Assembly: GCA_013176395.1 (NCBI GenBank)
Contig: JABMLP010000034.1
Location: 1-64,000, forward strand
Length of the DNA: 64,000 bases
Source of the DNA: Venturia oleaginea
Lineage: Eukaryota > Ascomycota > Dothideomycetes > Venturiales > Venturiaceae
Direction of reading: 5' to 3'
Position numbers and translations under genes: made by a program. This document shows, in pieces, positions 1-11,857 of this stretch. Below the pieces are notes generated by a model. It saw only the letters and a list, made by a program, of their open reading frames with translations. It was not told the DNA's origin and made no database searches. Numbering within the stretch: position 1 is the first letter of the stretch; each line of letters opens with the position of its first letter.

Positions 1-374
1 GTTAAAATATCTGGATTCACATGAGTGTACAGAATCTTTTACCAAAAGGAGTGGAGGACATGAATAGTTATTCCATCGAGTTCAAATTTCTGGTTGGAGG
101 GGATCATACGCTAGTAGCGGTTTTAATTCATCCTTGCACTGTCGAAGCTGAGCATCGGGGAAGCACATCTGCTGTAGTAGCATCCAGACCAGCGCGGCTC
201 TCTCAGTGCTATTAGCTCTCCAACCCGATCTCACCTGCCACGGGTGCCCGCTTCCCAATTGCTGGTCCACAAATTTGTCTCAAGCTTATCTTCTTCTCGC
301 TTTGGCATTGGCACAGCGTCTGGCGCGTCTGTTAACTTTCGCGGTACCATGACTTTTCCGGAACTCACAGCAAC

Positions 375-1217
375 ATGTCTGGCTTCCTGGATCTCCCACC
401 AGAAATAAGTGAGCGACGAATAGAGCTGCGCATACCTGACCTCCAACAGCTTCGCATCAAGGTTTACCGATATATCTTTTTTTTATGAGGACGGCGTTTC
501 CAGAAACATACCTTCTCGGGCAAAATCACTGCGGAACTGGACTGACATAGGACTCCTTCGCACTTGCAAAACAATTTGTGATGAAGCAATTGCAATTCGA
601 TGCGGGGAGAACGATTTCTTTCCTTGGAGTCTTCAATCCTAGGTCAAACCATGTCAGCCCACGCTGCAGCCTGCGTACGAACCATGATAGATTCTGTCGC
701 CCAAGAGTGGAGCGGTGCGGCGAGCATTTTGGAACTCTTCGCCGGGCTTCAACGTCTGCGAATCAACATGGATGTCGAGGTCAATATTCAAGAAAGTCCG
801 ATGCTACTTTCACCTCTGGCCTCTGGAGTCACTTTACATCGGTACACGCCAAACCTTCCAAATAGATTTCCTAAGAGTTTCCCCAGTCTTTCCAAGCGTC
901 TCATGGAGCTCTTGTTCAGCTCACTTCGTACGGTCGACTTCACGATTTCCCTGTTCAATCGCTATCGGTACCAGACCTCCGAGGTCAATTTTGAAAAGAT
1001 GTTGTTGACGTTTTATGGGCCATTGGCAAGTCGCATGCCTTACTCAGCGTGTGAGTTTGCCTAAGCATAACGCAGCATTACTCATGGGGATTACGTCGGG
1101 TCGACGAATTGTGTGTTGCCCCACTTTAGTCGCTTGGGAACGCAAAAGAATTACGATCTTGTCGTCGTTAGCTCGGACGTTTTGCACACCTATGAAAGGG
1201 ACCTGCGACAAATATAA
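375..1217 (+). pseudogene. Decayed F-box-like/2EXR-type gene
   Basis: The first codons from the ATG at 375 read MSGFLDLPPEIS, the opening of the large fungal F-box-like/2EXR family. At about 541-610 a second segment in another frame reads LLRTCKTICDEAIAIRCGEN, matching that family's 'LLRTCR.IY.EA' block. From 600 the original frame is open again to a TAA at 1062, and beyond further stops the same frame continues with PHFSRLGTQKNYDLVV to a TAA at 1215-1217. A stop after about 36 codons, a frame change near 605-650 and stops near 1062 argue for a broken gene; missed introns could explain part of this. The family assignment rests on two short blocks only. The role of such proteins is mostly unknown. 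Confidence 0.4.
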
Positions 1218-2241
1218 AGAAACATTGGGACAACCTGGGGCCTTGTATGAGAAAGGCTGTGGTGTCCACGACCTATTGCTGGGGCCATGTTTTTCATGAC
1301 CCATCTCAGACGCAACCTGTTTAGATCTCGAGTTTCACTTTTGATCGATGGATAATCAAGGGAATGGTTCTCAGGCTGTCAGAGATGTCTTCTCGACTGG
1401 TTCGCTACTTTGCTGGCAGGCAACAGTACGCTCTATTTCAGATAAGACAGTATCACAGACGAGTCCGAAACTATGCCGAGCCGATATTCAACTCACCGGC
1501 TGACATCCGCCAAACACGAATGGTCTCGAGGCCTCACAGTGGTCTCTTCATTCATGCTCGCTCTAACCCGTGGATGATAGCAAATGTGTGTTCAGACCGT
1601 CAACTCCCAATTCAAGATATATATTGATAAATTTTCTTCGAGATTGCTAGAAATTTATCGATATCGATAAAAATTTGAGGGTGTTGTAACGAAGTGCAAT
1701 ATTTCTCAGCTGGCATGCATTAAGGAGACCACTGTGGCGTCCATAATTCCAAAATCTATGTAACAGGAACTGGACCATCGTCGGCTTGCTCAATTACATC
1801 ACCTCAATTTGATCAAGTATTCTGGCTTCAAATCCCCAACTTTTGTCGATTGCCTACATCTACGAACAGTGCGTTTACAAAATTCTTATGCATTACATTG
1901 ATCTCTGTGATTTCAAGATTATCTTGACATGCAGGTATACGGCCCTCGAGAACCCCAAAAATGTTGGCATAACGTAAATACGCAACAATATGACCCGGCA
2001 AAGCATTGTCTTTGCGCGATCCTGCATCTCCAACGCCTCCTGATGAAGCCTTCCAGCATCCACCCATCCTATTCTCCAAAAATGTCCACCAAAATGCTCG
2101 GGCGATTATCAGCCGCACCGTCCGCGGTACAGGACGAACTATCGACCGACATGATTGCGACTTTCTTGTGTACTCTAATCTCCTCGGTCACAGAAGACCT
2201 ATTGTACCCATAGTATAGGAATAAAGGGTAACGTATTCCAC
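1218..2241. other. No recognisable gene
   Basis: Only short unconvincing open frames are seen. A small AT-rich inverted repeat built on 'atcgatatcgat' lies at about 1655-1680. Nothing else can be supported here. Confidence 0.5.
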
Positions 2242-2463
2242 CGCGGAGCCGGCCAAACCACGGAGCCGGCCACTTTTCCTTGGCACAGCCCTTATCCTCT
2301 TCAACACGTAATGTCTCAACAACGCGACGCGATAGCCGTTCAAGAAGAAGGTCGAATTGATCTCGCTCTTCAGGCTTATACCTCTGGCCAATTTCAAAGC
2401 CTACGGCGCGCTGCTACAGCCTTTAACCTTAAACACCAAAGGCTCTCTGATCCAGTGAAGTAA
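2242..2463 (+). pseudogene. pogo/Fot1-type transposon 5' end with transposase N-terminus
   Basis: At 2242-2272 the unit 'cggagccggcca' occurs twice as a direct repeat, followed by 'cttttccttggcaca'; a similar arrangement borders the pogo remnant at 28053. From the ATG at 2311 a 50-codon frame contains EEGRIDLALQAYTSGQ, the helix-turn-helix start of fungal pogo/Fot1 DDE transposases. The frame ends after SDPVK because the hAT element begins at 2453 inside it. The rest of the transposase is not found next to the other end of the hAT. This is an N-terminal fragment only. Confidence 0.75.
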
Positions 2464-2626
2464 ATAGACTAGACAGACACAGATACGACAGCCATATCCG
2501 GTCTGTCCACCTAAAACATGCAGATATCCAAGGATATCTGTCTGTTATCTGTCTGCCAAGGCCGTGTCTACCAAGGTCACTGTAGAAGGTGGTGATAGAA
2601 GGGGTTTTGGTGTTGTATACGATAAA

Positions 2627-3874
2627 TTACAAGTCCCAATCGTCCTCAATAACAACCTCACCATTTACGATAGTAATGCCTTCGCAACCATCCTCTTCAC
2701 CGCTGGATTCTTCAGTGCATCCGTTTTGAATAGAGGCTTTATCCTCATTGAACTGTACCTTGATATCCTGCATCACCAATGTAATACCAGCCTCATTGCG
2801 CTGACTCTCGTCATCGATATCGCGCTGACCTTGAGCCTCAGGGCTGAGGTCAACAGTCTCTTCAACAACAGCTTTATCGAGGGTAATGTCATCAATAAAA
2901 TGAGGCCTTCCAAACCAGTTTTTGAGACATTCATTAGCCTCAATAAGATCCATATTGAGCCGATTGCGAGAGTCAGATATAAGGTGTTTGGCGCTCGAAA
3001 ATGTACGCTCACATTCGTCAGACATCAGAGGTATTGCCAACATATCATACGCAAACCTCGCGAGATCTGGCTCAACAAGATAGTGATTGTTCCAGTAACT
3101 GAGGGCGTCGGTAGGCGTTAAATTAGAACCACAGTAATGTTCAAAGCGATCAGTAACCCGGGGAGCCGTTGAGGTTTCAAAATCGTCATCCGAGTGCCAG
3201 TAGTTGTTATCATAAGACGCAAATGAACCCCATTGAGTGTCATCTTAATTACTAGGCCTGTACGGCTCTCGTCGTAATGCAAATAGAGGGTCGATTGAGG
3301 GATCACCGCCTGTAGAATAGCGGCCTTTGTATTCTTCTTCCCATAGTTTGGTGACGGGTTCCTTGACCTTGATATCATAAACTTCATTGAAATCCGGCCA
3401 ATTACGCTCAAACCATAGGGATTTTCGCGCAGGATCCAGCAGAATGGCAGCAAAGTAAGCTGGAGATTCGGAAGTCTTTTCCCAATATTCAGAGATCTTG
3501 GTGTGAGAAGCCGTACACCATTTGGCCAATATCCCGTAATGGGGATGACCAGATCTGCTAGAAGCATCCTCAAATTTGCCTTGAAAGTACGAGATCCTCC
3601 TCCTCAATTTATCCATTGTAGTGTACCATTTTCGAAGAACTCGGCTCCCTCTGCTGCCTTCAGTGGTTAACGTGGCTTCATGAAAGACTTGAAGACAAGA
3701 TTGTAGTGTTTCGAGGAGGTTCCAATCGGTAGAGAGCAGTTTATCGTCGTTGACGCCCTTTGAACGAGGCTGGGTAGGAATATGGGTATTACAGAACAGC
3801 TCAATACGGCTGCGATAATTGAGGAAGCGATTGATAGACTCAAAGTACGAGTTCCATCGTGTTGCGTTGGATTG
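2627..3874 (-). pseudogene. hAT transposase, C-terminal half
   Basis: Reading on the minus strand from the copia junction, the frame holds NATRWNSY, a conserved hAT block, then the helical/catalytic region, then DECERTFSSAKHLISD and EANECLKNW, the hAT dimerisation domain. It ends in an acidic tail at 2627. The frame is open over the whole stretch except for one TAA at 3245-3247; CAA to TAA (a CpA->TpA change) would explain it. The N-terminal half is at 9403-10680. The function would be cut-and-paste transposition; this copy is dead. Confidence 0.85.
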
Positions 3875-4047
3875 TGGAACGTGGGTTATGGATTGTGGTT
3901 TGATGTCTCTCTCTCTCTTTGTATCGCTGCAAACAGCCTCATTAAGGCCCATATAAGCAGCTTCAGTCTCTGTATTCTAGACATTATGCATTCATTCATT
4001 TCCACTCGTATTCACACACTTTTGACATCATACATCGCTACTTTGTA
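3875..4047 (+). repeat. copia-1 5' LTR
   Basis: It begins TGGAACGTGG, contains a CT-rich run and 'cccatataagcag', a probable TATA-type promoter, and ends at 'ctactttgta'. It is almost identical to 9230-9402. Confidence 0.88.
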
Positions 4048-4060
4048 GTTATGAGCCCGG
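4048..4060 (+). other. copia-1 primer-binding site
   Basis: Right after the 5' LTR comes 'ttatgagcccgg'. This is complementary to the anticodon stem-loop of initiator tRNA-Met (around GGGCUCAUAA) rather than to a tRNA 3' end, as known for the half-tRNA priming of Drosophila copia. The same motif follows the LTRs at 24597 and 53118. Confidence 0.65.
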
Positions 4061-4293
4061 AATACTAGGGTCTCACTAATTTTCAGCACGATATCACGTG
4101 AACCCGCGCATTTCGGCAAAGCAGCATCACACTTTTCGTACACCACGTACTACAAACGACATACTGAGAGCCACTACACACAGTTTGAGAGACTGTAGGC
4201 CTCATTACAAATAGCTCTTGACACTTTTCATACACGATACTTTGCCGGTAACACTGAGAAACAGCAGAAAGTCGCGAAAACAGCATATCAATA

Positions 4294-5245
4294 ACTACCA
4301 CAAACTCCACCCAGCGGGTGGAAGTCGTACTGAACGATCATACTGAATGGCCACTCTTCATCCAGTCAGTAAAGCAAACAGCCATCGACAACCACGTATG
4401 GGATATCATCAATCCCGATAGTACAACGCCGAAGGAGCACACAGCAGCACCCACAGTACCAACAGCAGCAAAGGCGTCGAACAACGCGGTCAACGAAGTG
4501 GAGAACTTGGACGATAGAGGATCGAAAAATATAAGCTTCTCGTCACTGAATACAACTTCAAGAACGCTCAGTATCAACGAGAAGACGCCGCCCTCATCCA
4601 TATTCACGACTGGATTAGGAAACACATCACCCACTCTAACCTTGACACGATCTCTGACACGTCCTCAGTTCGAGACACCCTTATCAAGCTCCAGAAGCGC
4701 AACAAACCTACGGACGAGGCGGTCAACTTCCAGCTACAGAATCTCTGGTTTTCAACACTTATGATGGATACAGCAAGTCAAGATTGGAGGATTCTCCTGG
4801 ACAAAGTGACTGTAGTCTTTGAGAAGATTACGAAGGCGGACCTCGCAGAGTCAAAGGGCAAGATGCCGATGTTCCAAATCATTAACTTGCTTCACAAGAT
4901 AGACAACATCTGGGCAGATCAGTGCCGTGCGGGCTTGCAGGATCCAAATTACCGCCTTAAAACTGTGCCAGATCTTCTAAACGATTTTCGATCATACCAG
5001 AACTCGCGCCCACAATCAATGCCAGTACCAGGTGGCCAGAACATGGCTGCATTTTACACTGGACAAGCCTCTCTGAACGGCCTAGGCCCCGACGGCTCAC
5101 AATCCGGCAACAAGAACAAAAGAAGTGTCCTTGCGGCAACAACCACAAGTTCCACCGACCGGGTAACTGCTCCTATTGCACAGGCATCCCGCACAAAGAT
5201 GATTTCGTATTCAAACCTGAGATTGTTGAGAAGGTGGCTAAGGCA
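4294..5245 (+). pseudogene. copia-1 gag
   Basis: Gag-like coding is split over three frames. The first part contains HTEWPLFIQSVKQTAIDNHVW (from about 4335). The frame changes near 4535, and the second part includes LLHKIDNIWADQCRAGLQD (about 4890). A second change near 5100 precedes a Cys/His cluster (CGNNHKFHRPGNCSYC), a zinc-knuckle-like motif. Gag would form the particle and bind the RNA. There is no clean start codon, and the three frames make this a dead copy. Confidence 0.7.
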
Positions 5246-5992
5246 TTGAAGGACCCCAAGATTCAAAGTATGGTGGACAAGGATAAAGCCGAGTACAAGA
5301 AGTGGAAGGAAGCTAAAGATACCAAATCTTCAGGAACTAACAGTCCCTCTAACTCAAATGAGAAGTCTCACAATCAGACAGGGCCAGGCGGAGTCCCAAT
5401 CGCACGCGTGTGTCATACCTCATTCAATCAAGGGGCGATTGGCACAGCGTTTCAGTCATCACTCAACTTTGAAAACCTTTCAGAATCTGATTCAGAAGAT
5501 TCTGAGCTCAATTCCGAGGAGTTTGAACCAGTATATTCTCCAGAACAGGCTAGCGTAGTCAACGTTAACCAGTTTCCATTAAGATCAAGTTCAGCATTCA
5601 ACTCAGACAGTCTCTCGGATCCCTACTACTTCACCAACGCCTGGGTCCTGGATGGAGCCTCAGATATTCATATCTGTAATTCTCCTCTTCGCAACAATTA
5701 CACAAAGACTTACGAGGCTTATCCAGATGACTACGTGCAATGTGGCCTCACTAAATACAAGGTGGAGTCATATGGAACTGTCCTTCTCAAAGTGAACACG
5801 CCTAAGGGTAATGAAGCCTACATCACAGTCTCCGAAGTTGCTCTCTGTCCCTATTACCGTGCTAACCTGCTCTCAAATCACAAACTTGAGCAGAAGGGAT
5901 TGCATTTAATCACCCTCAATGGTGGTTATATCTGCGAAGAACTCACCACACCTTGTTTATCCCTACCAAGCACTTCAGTTACTGGTGTTTAG
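5234..5992 (+). pseudogene. copia-1 gag end and aspartic protease
   Basis: The frame begins with the hydrophilic end of gag and then contains WVLDGASDIHICN at about 5643, the copia protease active site (D-[ST/G]-[GA]). The characteristic downstream block ALCPYYRANLLSNHKLEQKG ends the protease. The frame stops at 5990-5992 before the GAG-pre-integrase domain, which continues in the next frames, so one frameshift separates protease from integrase. Confidence 0.75.
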
Positions 5993-7080
5993 AATTCACT
6001 CCACCTTCTCACCACGCATATGCAATGGATCCTCGTACAGGCACAGCATTCGCCACCCAGTCAGTTGTTCAAAAACTCACGAAGAAGGAAGTTCAGCAGA
6101 AACAGCTACTTACAACAAAGCCATCAGATCTTTGGCACCTCAGACTTTGTCACCAGGCCCAGCGACAATGAAGCATTTGGCGGCGGCAGTACGAGATGAT
6201 ATCACCGTTACTTACGCTCCTTCGACAAAAGACTGTGAGGTGTGCGGAGTCTCAAAACATCACCAAGTAATCAGCAAGTCAAGCTTCAAGGAGCACCCAG
6301 CAACAGGACCTTTTCAGCGACTGAACTATGACGTTGTTCCTATGAAAACAGCATACAACGGCGACAAATGGCTCAGCCATTATGCGTGTGAGTGGTGTCA
6401 TTTTCAGCTTATCTTCACACACAAAAAGAAGACCGACATCCCTCGCATTTCGATCTACGTGGTCAATCTAATCTTCAACATTTTTGGTATCACTATCAAG
6501 TATTTTCATACAGATGGTGAGACTGCTTTTGGTGAGATTGACACCGCCATCAATACATGGTTTGACTTCGTCAGACTCAGGGTATCATTATGGAACAATC
6601 AGCACCTCACACCTCAGAACAGAATGGCCCTGCTGAAGTGCATGGTAAGTGGCTTATAGTAAAGATGAGATGCTTAGCAAATCAGTCAGGACTTTCGTTT
6701 GATCTCTGGCCAGAGTTTGCAAAAACTGTGGCTATCATTGAGAACAAACTGCCAATGGAATCTCTAGGGTGGAAGTCTCCGTATGAGATTGTCTATCACG
6801 AGAAGCCTGTCATCTTCTACTTCAAGGTATATAACTGCAAGTGCTACGTCCTCATTAAGCACGGAATTCCTCGCCTTGACAAAACTGCAGCGAGGGCATT
6901 CATTGGTTATCTTATTGGATATGAAGGTACCAATATCTTCAGGGTCTATGTCCCATCACAGCGTAAGGTGATCCGTTCTCGGGATGTTATCTTTGACGAG
7001 AGTGACTACATTTTTGATCCTACAGAACTGGATGCCGCAGCAATCATTCCAGAAGCAATTCAGCCATCTATCATCATAGC
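5953..7080 (+). pseudogene. copia-1 integrase
   Basis: The GAG-pre-integrase zinc-binding part is visible as DLWHLRLCHQA followed by CEVCGVSKHH (about 6130-6260) in two frames. The catalytic core has YDVVPMKTAY, FHTDGETAFG (second Asp, about 6510) and SEQNGPAEVHGK (Glu, about 6625), so the D,D,E triad can be traced, with frame changes near 6165 and 6590. The later part (AFIGYLIGYEGTNIFRVYVPS) is the usual copia integrase C-terminal block. It would insert cDNA at new sites; this copy is broken. Confidence 0.8.
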
Positions 7081-7489
7081 ACCTCCACCACGGATGCCAA
7101 CAGAACCTGGGATTGAACCTCCGGATCTACTTAAGGATGATATTCTGTTTACAATTCCGAAAGCAACAGCACCAGTTCAGCAGGAAGATAACACCAGCAA
7201 GGATAAGGACCTTCCCGATCGGGACGATAAGGAGGAAGAACCAGTTCAACGCACTCGCACATTCGGAAAATTCACTACCCAGGACGCCGCTATTAAGCCA
7301 AGGCACGACGTGAGCAAAGTAGAGATTCTCGAGCGCCGAACCAGATCTGGCCGGAATGCACTACACCGGCAGTGCAATTGCAACTTCATTCTTCATAAGG
7401 AAAGTTACCCTCCCATCTTCAGAATGGTCCAGTACATTTCATACCTTCATCCAAACTGCGCGCCGACATAGGGATAACCTTCCACCAGT

Positions 7490-9045
7490 TCCTCAGACAT
7501 ACGATCAAGCAAAGAAGCACCCATTATGGACAGAATGGCTGCAAGCTATGTGCGAAGAGATCGATCGCTGCAAGAAGAAAGGGTGTTCAAAGTCATATCC
7601 CACACGCCAGGAATCTCACCGAAACCTATTCCACTCAAGTGGGTCTTTGACTACAAATTCGACAGCGAAGGCTATCTCACCAGACTTAAGGCACGATTAT
7701 GTGTACGAGGCGACAAGCAGCCGTTGACCGATCTTGACACGTATGCAGCAACCCTGGCAGCAGAAGTTATGAGATTCTTAATGGCTCTCTGTGCATACTT
7801 CGGACTTGAGGCGAGGCAGTATGATGCTATCACAGCATTCCTTAACGCTAAACTAGATGAAGTCATCTACACAACACCACCTCCAGGTTTCGGAGAGAAA
7901 GGCCAACTTTGGCATATTTTGATGGCCCTATACGGACTCCGCCGGTCACCTCATCTCTGGCACAACGACATATCAGGCTTCTTGCAATCCATTGGATTAT
8001 TCCCGGTAGTAGGAGTCAATTGTCTCTACCACAACGAATACCTCCTAGTCTTCTTCTTTGTTGACGACATCATTGTGCTATTTCGCAAAGAGCACCAGCG
8101 ACACTTTGAGGATTTTGAGGCTAAACTCACCGCCAAATACGACATCCGAATGATGGAGAACCTCACCTCTTCCTTGGCATTGAAGTTACCAGGAATCGAG
8201 AAAAGAGAACCCTCACATTGAACCAGGGCGCCTACATTAACAAGGTATGCAAGCGATTTGAATCCTCTCTACTGACGCACACTGTCCACACACCATTACC
8301 TTCAGCGCCACTGGTTAAATACACTGGAGAAGCAACAAAAGGACAGATTCAGGAAATGCGCCAGAAGGTGGGTAACCTCGGATATGCAGCAATCATTACC
8401 AGAGCAGATATTGCATTTGCATTCTCTGAATTATCGCGTTTCCAATGCAATCCAGGTCCGGAACATCTTCATGCCGCAAATCACATCAGTTATCTCAGAG
8501 ATCACCGGGATTACGACATTACCTACGACGGTAGAACGAAATGGGTCCTCTCCACCACATCTCGACAGATGCATCGTACGGTGATGATCCGGAAACCCGC
8601 AAAAGCCGTCAGGCTATGAATTCAGTCTCTTTGGTGGACTCATTGCATGGAAATCGTCAATGCAAAAGACTGTGACAACATCGTCAACAGAAGCAGAGTT
8701 ACTAGCGGCCTCAAGGGTGGCAAGGAAGTAATATGGTGGAAGAATCTCTTTAGGGAAATCAATTTTCAACTACCTGAAGACGTTATTATCAAATGCGACA
8801 ACCAGCAGACTATCCGACTAGTTACCACCGAAGCTCCTGAACTAATTACTAAGTTACGGCACGTCGACATACACCACCATTGGCTCAGGCAAGAAATTCA
8901 AGCCGGTCGTATCAAGATAGAATGGCTACCTACCAACGACATGCCAGCAGATGGGTTCACGAAGCTACTCTCAAGGCAGAAGTTCGAGCATTTTCTGCAC
9001 TTGATTGGAATGACTAACAAAGGCAAGCCACTCACGTTTGGCTAG
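7490..9045 (+). pseudogene. copia-1 reverse transcriptase and RNase H
   Basis: Reverse transcriptase motifs run from LKWVFDYKFDSEGYLTRLKARL (frame change just before) through QYDAITAFLNAKLDE to FFFVDDIIVLF, where FVDD replaces the common YVDD. A stop at 8219-8221 overlaps the next frame, which carries the connection domain (ADIAFAFSELSRFQ). RNase H then follows in a further frame (IIKCDNQQTIRLV, LRHVDIHHHWLRQ) to 9045. copia-4 shares the FVDD signature, so the two belong to one lineage. At least three frame breaks make it inactive. Confidence 0.85.
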
Positions 9046-9229
9046 AGAATCAGTTTGTGTATTATTCTTATTGGGTTAGGCTCAAGAACCACCAACCACC
9101 AGAGGGTCTCATTTTCAGACAGGGTCAAGGGTTTTCATATGTCAGGCAGTTACTCATTTTTGTTGTTCAAACCATCACTCAGTCTATTCATCTTTCTCAC
9201 TCTGTAATCGCTCAAAAGCTGAAGGGGCG

Positions 9230-9402
9230 TGGAACGTGGATTATGGATTGTGGTTTGATGTCTCTCTCTCTCTTTGTATCGCTGCAAACAGCCTCATTAA
9301 GGCCCATATAAGCAGCTTCAGTCTCTGTATTCTAGACATTATGCATTCATTCATTTCCACTCGTATTCACACACTTTTGACATCATACATCGCTACTTTG
9401 TA
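9230..9402 (+). repeat. copia-1 3' LTR
   Basis: Second copy of the LTR at 3875-4047, of the same 173-bp length. The purine-rich run just before it (9214-9229, 'aagctgaaggggcg') is the likely polypurine tract for plus-strand priming. Confidence 0.88.
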
Positions 9403-10680
9403 GAATGTATGAGCTGAAAGAATATATTAGCTAGGGAATAGTTCTAGGTTGCGGCGAGGAGATCTGACAAGATTGCAATCGCAGCCTTCTAATTGGCTGA
9501 AACGCTCGAAAAGTGGGGAATATCGCGAGAATTCTGAACTTACATCGTAGGTATTCCACTTGATCTCGCTCGCAACTGTACTCAAACACCGCCCAAACTC
9601 CTGCCGACTTTGAGGCGTCATCCGAATATACTTCACTATGTTATGGACCTTTCCAATCACTCCTTTCTTGCGCTAGGCAGCTGCAATTGAAGAGAAGTCG
9701 CCGTTGAGGTTGTAGGGATCCAAATCGCGCAAGTCCTTCTCCGCAGCGTCACCTAATATGAGGACTTGGGCTGATAAATTGATGATGTGACCGATACAGC
9801 GCAATCTCCTACGCCCTCTCTGCTCCTTAGTCATTTCTGGGTAGAGCCTACGCAGTATAATGTCGATACAGACATCGTTTGAAGCCGCATTATCGGTCAC
9901 AAAGAAGTCAACTCTCCTCCAGATCTTGTAGTCCTTGATGACCCGGAGTAACAACGCCGCCATATTCTCGCCTGAGTGCTCGCCAATGAGCTCACGGAGG
10001 GCTAAAAGCTTGATCTGGCGCCGCCCTTGGTGGTCAATGTAGTGAGCGTTGACTGCAATAATTGCATAGGAGTTTGGAGAGGTCCATAAGTCAAAGGTTA
10101 AGTGAATATTCGATCTCTATGAGCGTTAGTATAGTAACTAAATCGCGAGTAGAAGATCGACTACCTTGCGCTCCTCATATCTCGCTGGAGCCATTTTTTA
10201 CGCTTCGCATAGTTAGCCATTACCCAACTCCGTACCGTGTACCTCCCAGCCAAATATGCAACATATGGCGCGTTCAGATGCTTCAAAAAGGCTAAGGAGT
10301 AGAGGTTATCTACCATCGAGATGGCGATATGACAATACACAATCCAGCGGATGAGGAGCAACTTGAAGAGCTCAAAATTATCGCGCCAAATAAGTTTGCG
10401 CATCGCGTTTACAACTTTGGTGTTGGCCGCCTGGTCCGCCAATTGCTGCAACACGTTGCATTTTGGGATCTCATTACCATTGACATTAACGCCGTGTTTG
10501 GTGCGCCAATGAGTGAGGGCGTGAGTATGACCGTGGGTAATATCGAGGGTAAATGGAGACTTTGTTTTTTCGCCGTTCTCACCATTGCAGTAGCAGCAAT
10601 AGTAGGATAATTGGTTCTGTGGGGATGCGCGATTGCAAACCATCTAAGTTTGCCGTTATTGTCCTTCTGCCAGATCATAA
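9403..10680 (-). pseudogene. hAT transposase, N-terminal half with BED-like finger
   Basis: On the minus strand the segment starts with IWQKDNNGKLRWF and a Cys/His-rich BED-type zinc finger (CCYC ... HALTHWRTKHG). It continues with the conserved hAT block DFFVTDNAASNDVCID, then CIGHIINLSAQ and GKVHNIVKYIR. One base is gained or lost near 10640, splitting the finger between two frames, and a stop lies near 9662. Before the copia junction a likely intron is visible, with a GTAAGT donor near 9545 and a GCTAAT branch plus TTTCAG acceptor near 9418. After splicing and removal of one target duplication copy the frame runs directly into NATRWNSY of the other half. Confidence 0.8.
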
Positions 10681-11438
10681 GAGGTAAGTTTCTTCTTGCC
10701 TCTCACGCCTCAAGACAATGTCATCCCGCGGCGGTAGTTAAATACCCTCGATTTTGTAGGTTCTGCGCATATAGACATTATCTAAAGGTTGTGATACTGG
10801 ATTCGGTTATCGGCAGAAGGCTCACCTTCACTTGAGGTAAAGGTAACTGTGTGGTTGCCAACTTCCGGGTTTTGTGACTCTCCGTTTGCGTTTATTACCG
10901 GTAACTAGGCCAGAAGCGATAGCCTCATCGTCGCCGAGGAAAGTTGAGGAATTACGAATATAGAAGGTTGAGTTACTGAGACGGCCAGAAGCGGTAGAAC
11001 GCTGAGTTTTGAGATTGAGAGGCTTGAGAGCTACCTCGCCCTCGTTCTCCCGGCGCAGGCATTGTTGTAACGCAATTGAAAAGATGTTCAAATTTGAGCG
11101 ATTGGAGGTTCGATAATTCATAATATTAAGGTCCACGCCGGCGAGGTTTTTGGCTGCCCTTGAGCTGGATTTTCAGTATATTCAAGTAACCAATCGCTTG
11201 CAAAGCCGAAGATATTAGCGTAGATTCCTTGCTAAATCCACGCCAATGGCTACTATCCTCGCTAAAATCCACGCCAAAATCCACTACCTCTACACCCACC
11301 ACCAACAACAGCGCTATACAGACATGCAAAGCCAATATCTGGACCTTGATTGGTGGAGATCTGCTCCATCTAGACCCCCCTGTTGTCTCAAGTCCGTCCG
11401 TCTGTCTGTTTGTCTTTCTAGTCTATTTACATCACTGC

Positions 11439-11680
11439 TGTCACGGGCTAGACCCTTGGGCCCTTCATCTAGGCTTTGCCTATCTCTCTAGGGCAAGCTT
11501 GGTGAATGGCTTGACGTCTCCTGTCAAACCTCGGAATGATTCTGTGTCAAGCTGTGAAGGCTTGGCATCTCCCTCGAGAGGAGTTGCAATCGTGTATCTA
11601 TCTTTTTGTCATTAGCTAGATTGTATTGCACATTTGGTGTGGTTTTTCCTGGTATCCAGGCATGATCTTAACCCGTCACA
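11439..11680 (+). repeat. gypsy-C LTR
   Basis: It starts TGTCACGGGC and ends in CCCGTCACA, forming short inverted ends. It lies immediately upstream of a gypsy gag remnant. It begins one base after the hAT terminus, so this insertion is younger than the hAT. No second LTR of this family is seen in the window. Confidence 0.6.
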
Positions 11681-11857
11681 TTACAATCTAGCTCTCTCCC
11701 TCTCTCTCTCTTTATCGAACAAGCTGGACCGCGCAGTATCGGCGTGAGCTTGTTACGACTCTTCCACCTGGGATTAGCGCGGATAAGTACGCGTGCTTTG
11801 CGTCCTAAGTAAGAGGAGGTGTGAGAGTTACAGTTGCATACAAAAGAATACGCAGCT

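Larger units (their letters stand above)
3875..9402 (+). mobile_element. Ty1/copia element copia-1, inserted in the hAT
   Basis: Two 173-bp LTRs (3875-4047 and 9230-9402) are nearly identical over their length. Between them the domain order is gag, protease, integrase, reverse transcriptase, RNase H, which defines the copia superfamily. The flanking pentamers are gattg (3870-3874) and gaatg (9403-9407), a target duplication with one mismatch. Several frameshifts break gag and pol, so it is not autonomous. The LTRs start with TG but end in TA, not the usual CA, so the 3' boundary is set mainly by the duplication and by the equal LTR lengths. Confidence 0.9.
2453..11437 (-). mobile_element. hAT DNA transposon, split by copia-1
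   Basis: The left end CAGTGAAGTAAATAGACTAG (from 2453) is matched in inverted orientation at the right end (about 11407-11437, with a few mismatches), and CAGTG is a usual hAT terminus. Between the ends lie both halves of one minus-strand hAT transposase, separated by a complete copia element at 3875-9402. Without the copia element the hAT is about 3.45 kb, a normal size. The expected 8-bp duplication cannot be confirmed: the left flank is ctctgatc, and on the right a gypsy LTR begins one base past the hAT end. The region 10700-11430 has no clear coding and probably is the 5' non-coding part. It is inactive because of the insertion, a frameshift and a stop. Confidence 0.8.

Noticed and set aside
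3782..4048. Plus-strand 88-codon frame across the hAT/copia-1 border
   Set aside because: Half lies in the antisense of the hAT and half in the LTR; it has no meaning as a protein.
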